NCBI GenBank assembly: GCA_018971905.1
Contig: JAGWZS010000027.1
Location: 1 to 13,001 of the forward strand
Length of the DNA: 13,001 nt
Reading direction: 5' to 3'
DNA from: Rhodospirillales bacterium
GTDB lineage: Bacteria > Pseudomonadota > Alphaproteobacteria > Acetobacterales > Acetobacteraceae
The notes under the pieces are model-generated. The model saw only the letters and a program-made list of their open reading frames with translations, was not told the DNA's origin and did no database searches. Below, in pieces: positions 7,745 through 13,001 of the stretch. The translations under genes were made by a program, and so were the position numbers. The first letter of the stretch is position 1. Each line of letters starts with the position of its first letter.

Positions 7745-9434
7745 AAATGTTCCCGGTCTGATTTACGCTGCTAAGCCCAGAGAAGATCAGATGCGTGCCA
7801 TCGCTAAGGTAAACATTTAGGGAACCGCTGGCGACGGTCTCACTGGAGACGCTGAGTGTGGAGGCAACCACCAGTTGGCCGGTAAAATTCTGGATCATGT
7901 CTGTTCCGCCGCCGCCGGTGATGGAAAACAGATCGCTGGCAAGCCCGGCGCCGGTCAAGGTTTCGTTGCCCGCGGCGGAGACAAGTGTATTTGAACCGGC
8001 TGCGCCGCCGATGAGCACGTCATTATTGCCGCCAGCCTGAAACAGGTCGCCACCGCCAAGCCCGCCGTTCAGGCTGTTATTGCCAGCGGCGCCACCGGAG
8101 ACAATGTTGTTGCTGCTGGAGCCGCCAAACAGCGTAACCTGGGTGTTGCTGCCTGCGGCAAACACTGTGTTAGAGGTACCAGAGCCACCGATGAACAGCA
8201 GCTGTTCATTGCTGTTATTGTTGACGCCGCCGATTTTTGTTCCGGTATCGTCTGTGGCGGTAACAAAGGCGTTGACATCGGCGTTGATCGTTGTGGCGCT
8301 GTCGGCGACATTCACCAAGTGAATGCTGTCAGTGCCGGTGCCGCCAAGAAGTATGTTGTTACCGCCATATAATTGGTCGGTGGCGATAACGCTGTCGTTG
8401 GCGCCGTTCAGGGTAACGTTGTTACCGCCGGCCAGTGTTATGGCAGCGGAAGAGCTGGTTTGCAGCAGTGTATCCTTGCCGCCGAGATTGAATTGTCCGC
8501 CCTGCACGGTGAACTGGTTTTGCACGGAGGCTGCGTTGCTTGCCGTGCCGTACTGCCAGGGATTGGAGTCTGAGACCGTTGACTGGCCGGTGAGATTGAC
8601 GATGTTGCCATCGCCCCGCAGCGTGAGCGCCATGTTGTTGCCGGTTATGGTATTATTGCCGGATACAACAAACAGTGCAGCACTATTGTTCGCGACGATA
8701 CTGTTATTGCCAGACCAGACGGAGAGCGTGTCTGCACCGGAGACGGACAGCAGACTGCCTGCGCTGCCACTGGCGCTGGTGTTTTCCAGTACCGCGAAAA
8801 GATTGCCGCTGCCACCAAGGTAAAGTGCGTTTTGTGGCGCGCCATAAATGAAACCGGAGTTATCACTGCCGTTGACGCTGAGAATATCGTAACCAGCGGA
8901 GACACCGGAGGCGGTAAGATCGACGATATTGCCTGAACCAAGGATGATTGTGTTCGGAGCCGACGCGGTTCCGCCCAGCGTGTCTTGTGTGAGGAACTGG
9001 CCATCGGCCACGTTGATGGTGTTTCCACCTGAGGCGAGGTTGAGCTTGGTGCCGCCGCCAATGGTATAGCTGTTGCCGCCAACGCTGTCGTTATATGTGC
9101 CGCCCGCGGTGGCGACGATGCTGGTGCCACCAGCGGTGACGTTGACAACGCTGGGACCGCTGCCGGGTATGGTGTCAACGATGGTGGGTGTACCGGCGTT
9201 ATACGTTGTTGAAGCCGCGACCAGACTATCCACCGAAACCGTGGAGGCTGGCACGGTGCTGGAGGTGGTGCCGGACAACGGTGAGGTTGAGGTGCTGACC
9301 GTGTCTTGCGCACCAGCCACGCTGATGGTTTCCGTTGTGGTTTGTGCTGAGACGCTGCTGTTGCCGCCGGAGATTGTTGCAGAATTGCCAAAGCTTTGCA
9401 GAGAGACCGCGTTGCCGCTGCCGCTGCTCGCCAC
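7734..9434 (-). CDS. C-terminal fragment of the repeat protein with RTX/type I secretion-like end
   Basis: This 566-residue frame continues the upstream repeat protein after the frameshift. The apparent GTG start (9432-9434) has no ribosome site, and the open frame extends further upstream to the shift point, so it is not an independent gene start. The sequence is Gly/Ser/Thr/Asn-rich strand repeats throughout (GGNNVTLNGANDSVI, GGNNILLGGTGTDSI, GGNNDVLIGGAAGSNTL). Degenerate RTX-like turns give way near residue 505 to GGGGTDMIQNFTG, then to YLSDGTHLIFSGLSSVNQTG and the terminal NIFSH. This arrangement (turns, then D-x-I-x-x-F, then SDGT-h-h-h-h-G) is typical of type I secretion C-termini. A surface, biofilm or S-layer-like role is inference. 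Confidence 0.65.
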   Translation of the reverse strand: MASSGSGNAVSLQSFGNSATISGGNSSVSAQTTTETISVAGAQDTVSTSTSPLSGTTSSTVPASTVSVDSLVAASTTYNAGTPTIVDTIPGSGPSVVNVTAGGTSIVATAGGTYNDSVGGNSYTIGGGTKLNLASGGNTINVADGQFLTQDTLGGTASAPNTIILGSGNIVDLTASGVSAGYDILSVNGSDNSGFIYGAPQNALYLGGSGNLFAVLENTSASGSAGSLLSVSGADTLSVWSGNNSIVANNSAALFVVSGNNTITGNNMALTLRGDGNIVNLTGQSTVSDSNPWQYGTASNAASVQNQFTVQGGQFNLGGKDTLLQTSSSAAITLAGGNNVTLNGANDSVIATDQLYGGNNILLGGTGTDSIHLVNVADSATTINADVNAFVTATDDTGTKIGGVNNNSNEQLLFIGGSGTSNTVFAAGSNTQVTLFGGSSSNNIVSGGAAGNNSLNGGLGGGDLFQAGGNNDVLIGGAAGSNTLVSAAGNETLTGAGLASDLFSITGGGGTDMIQNFTGQLVVASTLSVSSETVASGSLNVYLSDGTHLIFSGLSSVNQTGNIFSH

Positions 9435-9438
9435 GGTG

Positions 9439-10104
9439 TTATTGTTGTTGTAAGTGGTAACGCTGGCGCCTGAGCCAGTGATAGAAATGGCGGTGCCGGG
9501 CGTGGTGGCCTGCGCGGCGGAGGAGGCGCCGGCCAGCAGGGCGGTGGGCAGGCTGGTGCCGGGCTTCGTCTACAATCGTGGCGCCGCTGCCGGTAACAAG
9601 GATGCTCTTTGCATTTGCCGCGAATATTGTATCGTTGGCACCGCTAACGGTGAATGCGCCGTTGTTGGCATAAACGAGTGCATTGTTGCCCGTGATGTCG
9701 AAATTGCCATTCATGTATATCGCCGAGACGGTGTCATTATTGCCGTTGACGACGATATTGGATGTTTTAATGCGCTGCTGCGAGTTGAAATTATTATAGC
9801 TGCCATTGATGGTAACGCCACCACCGCTAAAGCCATTGTCTTCGATAGTGTTGTAATTTCCTGTGAGCAGCAGCGTATCTCCGGTAACGCCACCCGACGC
9901 GGCGTAACCAGCTATTAGCGTATCGGCGGAGCCGCTCAGGCTGATGGCGTTATTGCCGCCGGTGAGAACAATGTCGACTCCCGACACAGAACTCTGCACC
10001 GTGTTGGAGCCGCCAGCGATTGTCGGTGATCCAGAAACGATATCCAGAACCTGGCCGGTATAGGAGGCGGACACGCTACCTGTGATCGTCACAATTCCAC
10101 TCAA
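9439..10104 (-). CDS. N-terminal fragment of the repeat protein (221 residues, 40-residue out-of-frame tail)
   Basis: As written, this frame encodes 221 residues starting MSGIVTITGSVSASYTGQVL from a TTG codon. AAGAGA about eight bases upstream is a weak ribosome site, and an in-frame stop further upstream rules out an earlier start. Residues 1-181 are strand repeats such as GGNNAISLSGSADTL, LLTGNYNTIED, VNGNNDTVSA and ITGNNALVYANN. Residues 182-221 are rich in His and Arg, unlike anything before them, and are the frameshift product. The N-terminus lacks a Sec signal, as expected for a type I secretion substrate. It is unlikely to be a functional stand-alone protein. Confidence 0.6.
   Translation of the reverse strand: MSGIVTITGSVSASYTGQVLDIVSGSPTIAGGSNTVQSSVSGVDIVLTGGNNAISLSGSADTLIAGYAASGGVTGDTLLLTGNYNTIEDNGFSGGGVTINGSYNNFNSQQRIKTSNIVVNGNNDTVSAIYMNGNFDITGNNALVYANNGAFTVSGANDTIFAANAKSILVTGSGATIVDEARHQPAHRPAGRRLLRRAGHHARHRHFYHWLRRQRYHLQQQ
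9561..9563 (-). other. Frameshift point (one extra base in a GGG run)
   Basis: On the plus strand the run GGG at 9561-9563 (CCC in the mRNA sense, within GAAGCCCGGCACC) holds one base too many. With only two G, the repeat-protein frames on either side join without any break in style. A three-base run is short for polymerase slippage or phase variation. Confidence 0.75.
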
Positions 10105-10563
10105 AGCAGTTTCTCTTGTCCAGGCCTACGAAGAATATAATGAAGGCGCGCGGTGGTGCGGTCTCAGGAGGTATTGATTAGCGAGCAGAGCGAGACTCGT
10201 CAGCAAAATTATGCAGGCTTAATGTGCGCTGGGGTGCTGCTGTAATCTTGCTTAATAAATGTCTAAAAAGCTACTAACTTCATGTTTTTTTGGGTAGCGT
10301 GGCAGAAAAATTCAAAGGCGGCGGCGTATTTTGGGCCTCTGAGGTTTGAATTGTCTCTCTAATATAAAAGAACTATATTAAAAACATGAGAAAAGCAATT
10401 ATAAATATCTGTTTTTGCTTGATATGGAGGCGTTTTACGCCCCGTTTACGAACCAAATTACAAAACTTTAATCTAGTTTGTAGTAGTGAAGGGCTGAATT
10501 GCCGCTTTGGCTGGGCCGTTTGAGGCTCTTGCCGCCCGCCACGGGACATGGTGCAGTTTGCCC
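10105..10563. other. AT-rich non-coding region between divergent genes
   Basis: These 459 bases lie between the start of the repeat protein (minus) and the adenosyltransferase (plus). From about 10190 to 10480 they are clearly more AT-rich than the rest of the window, with A and T runs. No ORF with a ribosome site and plausible product is present. I see an AT-only dyad at 10360-10380 and a small GGCG-TTTTA-CGCC hairpin at 10429-10441, which lies next to a CGTTTACG echo (10443-10450). TATATT on the minus strand near 10135 could be a -10 but lacks a -35 at the right distance. It probably carries both divergent promoters, but I cannot place them confidently. Confidence 0.5.
10360..10380. repeat. 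AT-only inverted repeat, possible operator
   Basis: TAATATA (10360-10366) and its exact reverse complement TATATTA (10374-10380) flank AAAGAAC. Arms of seven A/T bases with a centre-to-centre distance of 14 could form a protein-binding dyad. In such AT-rich DNA this can also occur by chance. Confidence 0.3.
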
Positions 10564-11136
10564 ATGGTAAAGCTGGACAAAATTTATACGCGCGGCGGCG
10601 ACCAAGGGGAAACCTCCTTGGGGGATGGTACGCGCGTGCCGAAATCTTCCGCGCGGATTCATGCGCTGGGCGAAGTGGATGAAGCCAATGCCGCCATTGG
10701 CCTGGCGCGGCTGGATGCTGGTGGTCCGGCGGATGCCATTCTGGCGCGTATTCAGAATGACCTGTTCGATCTTGGGGCAGACTTATGTACGCCAATTCAT
10801 GAAAGCGAGGCGCCTGCGCTACGAATCGTACAATCTCAGATTGATTGGCTGGAAGAGCGGATCGATGTGCTGACACAGGCCCTGCCGCCGCTGACCTCTT
10901 TCATTCTGCCGGCCGGCGGCCCGGCGGCAGTGCGGCTGCATCTGGCCCGTACTGTGGCGCGCCGGGCGGAGCGCGCGGTGGTGCATCTGCTGGAAACGCC
11001 GGGCGAGGCGGTGAACCGGCTGGTGCCGATTTATCTTAACCGCCTGTCGGATTTGCTGTTCGTGCTGGCCCGCGCGGCCAACGGCATGGGCGGGGCGGAT
11101 GTGCTGTGGGTGCCCGCAGGAAGCCGGAATGGCTAA
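10564..11136 (+). CDS. Cob(I)yrinic acid a,c-diamide / cob(I)alamin adenosyltransferase, PduO type
   Basis: This 190-residue enzyme transfers the 5'-deoxyadenosyl group of ATP to cob(I)alamin, making coenzyme B12 for cytoplasmic mutases or ribonucleotide reductase. The family's ATP-site motif is at the N-terminus, KIYTRGGDQGETSLGDG (residues ~6-22). It is followed by RVPK...RIHALGEVDEANAAIG (24-46), the helical RTVARRAERA (129-138), and LNRLSDLLFVLARAAN (158-173). All the expected blocks are present and length is normal. ATG 10564 puts the conserved KIYTRGGD at the usual distance from the N-terminus. A TTG at 10507 would add 19 non-conserved residues, and no start has a strong ribosome site. 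The last eight bases overlap the start of the kinase-fusion gene. Symbols pduO, cobO and yvqK are all used for this family, so I give none. Confidence 0.92.
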   Translation: MVKLDKIYTRGGDQGETSLGDGTRVPKSSARIHALGEVDEANAAIGLARLDAGGPADAILARIQNDLFDLGADLCTPIHESEAPALRIVQSQIDWLEERIDVLTQALPPLTSFILPAGGPAAVRLHLARTVARRAERAVVHLLETPGEAVNRLVPIYLNRLSDLLFVLARAANGMGGADVLWVPAGSRNG

Positions 11137-12808
11137 AACGCAGGAGTGGCGCATTTTGGCCGCGTTCGCCAGCCAGGGTGAGGGGGCTGTGGCGCGGAAT
11201 TTCTATGCACTTTACGAGGGCGAGAATTTTGGCGCGCCGGACCGTGGGGCGCTGGCGGTAATGGCCTGTGCCCATGCCGACGGGCGTATGGATACGGACG
11301 GTGCCCGTGCTGCGGTGCAAAGTGCCGTGCATGGCTTCGCGGAAGGGTATTTTGGCGCCAGGCGCACCATTTCCCCGCGCAAGGCGGCGGCTTCGGCCTT
11401 GGCCTCATTGAACCGCTGGCTGGCGGGGCAGGCGCAGAGGGAAGGCGGGCTGGCACCGGTTTCGCTGTCAGCGCTGCTGCTGCAAGACAGGCGGCTGGGG
11501 CTGGTGCAGGTGGGCGCCTGCCAAATCTACCGGTTGCGCGGCGGCAAGCTGGCGCCGCTGACCACCCCCCACATCCGCCCACCGGATGCCACATTTTTCA
11601 TGCCTACGCGCGCCCTGGGGTTGGAGGCGGAACTGGCACTGGATCTGGCGGAGGAGGAAGCCGAGGCCGGGGATGTATATCTGCTCATCGCCGGGTTGGC
11701 AGTGGCGGATGGCGTTTATGCCGCCCTGGCGCCGGTTTCAGCGCAGACGGATGAACAGGCGCTGACGCAAGCCGTGTTGGCGGCGCTGGCGCCTCTGCCT
11801 GGCCCTGACAAATCGGTGATGGTGCTGACGCTGCAAGGCCTCCCGCAGGCTACGCCGGATGAGATTGTGCGTGCTGCTTTGGCGCATCTGCCCATCCGCC
11901 CAGCCCCGCGCGAGGGCGATGTGTGGGATGATTTCGAGATTGGCGCCACTTTGTTCCGGGGGCGCTACACAAGGCTGGTGGCGGCAAAGGATTTGCGGAC
12001 CAAGCGCGAGGTAGCGCTGAAAATTCCGCTACCCTCCATGTTGCAGGATGAGGTTTTCACCGCCGGCTTCATGCGCGAAGCCTGGGTTGGAACGGCGGTT
12101 CGCAGCCAGAGCGTGGTGCAGTATATCGAAATTCCAAATGAGCGCCGTAGCGCGCTTTATCTGGTCATGCCGCTTTATCACGGCGAGACGCTGGAAAAGC
12201 GCCTCAACCGCGCGCCGCTGATGAGCCTGCCGGAAGGCATGGGCATCGCCTTCCGGTTGTGCGAGGCGGTGCAGGATCTGGCCGCTATCGAGGTGGTGCA
12301 CCGCGATTTGAAGCCCGATAATGTGATGCTGCTGGAAACCGGCGAGGTGCGGCTTTTGGATCTGGGGCTGGCCTATCTGCCGGGAATTGATGCCGCCAAC
12401 GCGGCGCGGCCGGGAGGCACCATCCGCTACATGGCGCCGGAATTGCTGAAGGGCACGCCCGCCAATGCCCGCACGGAGGTTTATGCGCTGGCGGTGACCT
12501 TCTACCGTATGTTCTCAGGCGGGGCCTTTCCTTATGGCCAGCATGAAAAGCGCCCCTTGGCCCGCGTGCGGGCAGATTTGCCCGCCTGGCTGGGCGAAGT
12601 GCTGGGCAAGGCGCTGGCCGCGCGCCCGGAGGACAGGTTCGCGGATGCCGATGAATTTGCCCAGGCCCTGCAGGTTGGCCTGGCGGAAGGGCGGGACGTA
12701 CCGCCGCCGCGCAGGCGCCTGGCCTTCAGCCGCCTGCGGCTTTGGCAAGGGCTCACCTTGCTGTTCGCGCTGCTCTTCGTGCTCAGCCTGCTGCGGATGG
12801 TCAAATGA
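11129..12808 (+). CDS. PP2C-like phosphatase / Ser-Thr protein kinase fusion with C-terminal membrane anchor
   Basis: This 559-residue protein has a PP2C-like N-terminal half (~1-240), a Hanks-type kinase domain (~268-525) and one C-terminal transmembrane helix (~540-555). The kinase should therefore face the cytoplasm from the inner membrane. Kinase residues seen: ALKIP with K298, HRDLKPDN with D393 and N398, DLG (411-413) in place of DFG, and MAPE (435-438). The glycine-rich loop is degenerate (IGATLFRGRYTRLVAAKD). The PP2C half keeps the family's overall pattern (SPRKAAASALASLNRWLAG, VSLSALLL, YRLRGGKLAPLTTPHI, TRALGLE). However, it has VGACQIYRL where VGD-x-x-x-YRL is usual, and LLIAGLAV where an SDGV-like Asp is usual, so phosphatase activity is doubtful. 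ATG 11129 has AGGAAG at 11118-11123, and overlaps the adenosyltransferase by eight bases. It overlaps the next gene as ATGA. Targets are unknown. Confidence 0.9.
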   Translation: MAKTQEWRILAAFASQGEGAVARNFYALYEGENFGAPDRGALAVMACAHADGRMDTDGARAAVQSAVHGFAEGYFGARRTISPRKAAASALASLNRWLAGQAQREGGLAPVSLSALLLQDRRLGLVQVGACQIYRLRGGKLAPLTTPHIRPPDATFFMPTRALGLEAELALDLAEEEAEAGDVYLLIAGLAVADGVYAALAPVSAQTDEQALTQAVLAALAPLPGPDKSVMVLTLQGLPQATPDEIVRAALAHLPIRPAPREGDVWDDFEIGATLFRGRYTRLVAAKDLRTKREVALKIPLPSMLQDEVFTAGFMREAWVGTAVRSQSVVQYIEIPNERRSALYLVMPLYHGETLEKRLNRAPLMSLPEGMGIAFRLCEAVQDLAAIEVVHRDLKPDNVMLLETGEVRLLDLGLAYLPGIDAANAARPGGTIRYMAPELLKGTPANARTEVYALAVTFYRMFSGGAFPYGQHEKRPLARVRADLPAWLGEVLGKALAARPEDRFADADEFAQALQVGLAEGRDVPPPRRRLAFSRLRLWQGLTLLFALLFVLSLLRMVK

Positions 12809-13001
12809 TCCGTGTACTCTATATGAGCGATCTGCATCTCGAAATGCGGCGGCGGCGCAGCCTGGTGGATTTTTGCCGCGGCCGCACTGGGGTGCCGTCA
12901 GGTCCTGCGTTGAAGGATGTGCCGCTGCCAGACCTGATTGTGCTGGCGGGTGACATTCATAGCGGCTTGCTCAGCGTGGCCCATGCGGACAGTTTGGCAA
13001 A
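12805..13001 (+). CDS. Metallophosphoesterase, N-terminal part, gene cut by right edge
   Basis: The first ~65 residues of a calcineurin-like phosphoesterase are in the window. MIRVLYMSDLHLE carries the first metal-binding motif (D-x-H). DLIVLAGDIHSG, about 35 residues later, carries the second (G-D-x-H/x). The family hydrolyses phosphomono- or diesters with a dinuclear metal centre; substrate cannot be told from this part. The ATG overlaps the kinase stop (ATGA), so it belongs to the same operon. The ribosome site is weak, suggesting translational coupling. The frame is open to the last base. Confidence 0.88.
   Translation, partial: MIRVLYMSDLHLEMRRRRSLVDFCRGRTGVPSGPALKDVPLPDLIVLAGDIHSGLLSVAHADSLA

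Larger units (their letters stand above)
7734..10104 (-). pseudogene. Frameshifted Gly/Ser/Asn-rich beta-strand repeat protein, putative type I secretion substrate
   Basis: Two adjacent frames encode one long low-complexity protein of the same style. Reading the mRNA strand, the frame opens at TTG 10104 and runs in a repeat-rich sequence to GATIVDEA (residue 181). There it switches to a His/Arg-rich tail of 40 residues and stops at 9439. Removing one C from the CCC at 9561-9563 restores a seamless continuation (EAGTSLPTALLAGASS) into the frame that ends at 7734, giving a 789-residue product. That product has no signal peptide and no visible cysteine, many GNNxI/V-type strand repeats and an RTX-like C-terminus, consistent with Ca-binding-style beta-roll proteins exported by type I secretion to the cell surface or medium. 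I cannot tell a genuine inactivating mutation from a sequencing indel. No transporter genes are in the window. Confidence 0.75.

Noticed and set aside
8323-9453. Several plus-strand frames with Val/Leu/Pro-rich translations opposite the repeat protein
   Set aside because: They are reverse readings of Gly/Ser/Asn repeat codons and have no domain features.
7734-10104. CRISPR array or tandem DNA repeat suggested by recurring GGT/AAC-type motifs
   Set aside because: The recurrence is at protein level with irregular spacing; there are no identical repeats separated by constant-length spacers.
10386-10523. A 45-residue ORF (MRKAIINICFCLIWRR...) in the AT-rich region
   Set aside because: No ribosome binding site and no recognisable product; its sequence reflects the local AT-rich composition.
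1-13001. tRNA, rRNA, insertion sequence, attachment site or cobalamin riboswitch
   Set aside because: I saw no transposase frame, terminal inverted repeats, tRNA cloverleaf or rRNA sequence. I also saw no B12-box-like sequence upstream of the adenosyltransferase. A covariance-model search would settle the RNA question.

Overview
The window is GC-rich and gene-dense. Many genes are coupled by ATGA or GTGA overlaps, and GGAGG-type ribosome binding sites are visible. Protein content (paired circularly permuted ATP-grasp / alpha-E genes, a bacterial-type FPR, a PduO-type cobalamin adenosyltransferase, a phosphatase-kinase fusion, a type I-secreted Gly/Ser/Asn repeat protein) fits an alphaproteobacterium, probably of the Acetobacteraceae (Rhodospirillales). 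That placement is inference from protein style, not from a marker gene.

Layout. (1) 1-422, minus: 5' end of a long-type circularly permuted ATP-grasp gene running off the left edge. (2) 680-4754, plus: a tightly coupled three-gene operon of a second circularly permuted ATP-grasp amidoligase-like protein, an alpha-E protein and a multi-pass GT-C type glycosyltransferase. It ends at a perfect bidirectional hairpin (4773-4806). (3) 4823-5596, minus: ferredoxin-NADP+ reductase, convergent with that operon and sharing its terminator. (4) 5777-7744, plus: a 655-residue protein with a class V aminotransferase-like PLP site and no function I recognise. It meets the next gene tail to tail with an 11-base overlap. 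(5) 7734-10104, minus: a Gly/Ser/Thr/Asn-rich beta-strand-repeat protein with an RTX/type I secretion-like C-terminus. It is split into two reading frames by one extra base at 9561-9563. (6) 10105-10563: AT-rich non-coding stretch. (7) 10564-13001, plus: overlapping genes for cob(I)alamin adenosyltransferase, a membrane-anchored PP2C-like/Ser-Thr kinase fusion, and a metallophosphoesterase cut by the right edge.

How the genes work together. The two divergent ATP-grasp genes belong to families thought to form peptide/amide bonds in uncharacterised metabolite or peptide-tag pathways. Coupling one set to a membrane glycosyltransferase suggests, as inference, a product that is built by amide ligation and then glycosylated or exported. 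The adenosyltransferase-kinase-phosphoesterase overlaps imply co-translation, but I see no biochemical logic linking B12 to the kinase. The most notable points are the glycosyltransferase in the ATP-grasp/alpha-E operon, the unknown PLP enzyme, the frameshifted repeat protein, and the apparently metal-site-depleted PP2C domain fused to an intact kinase.
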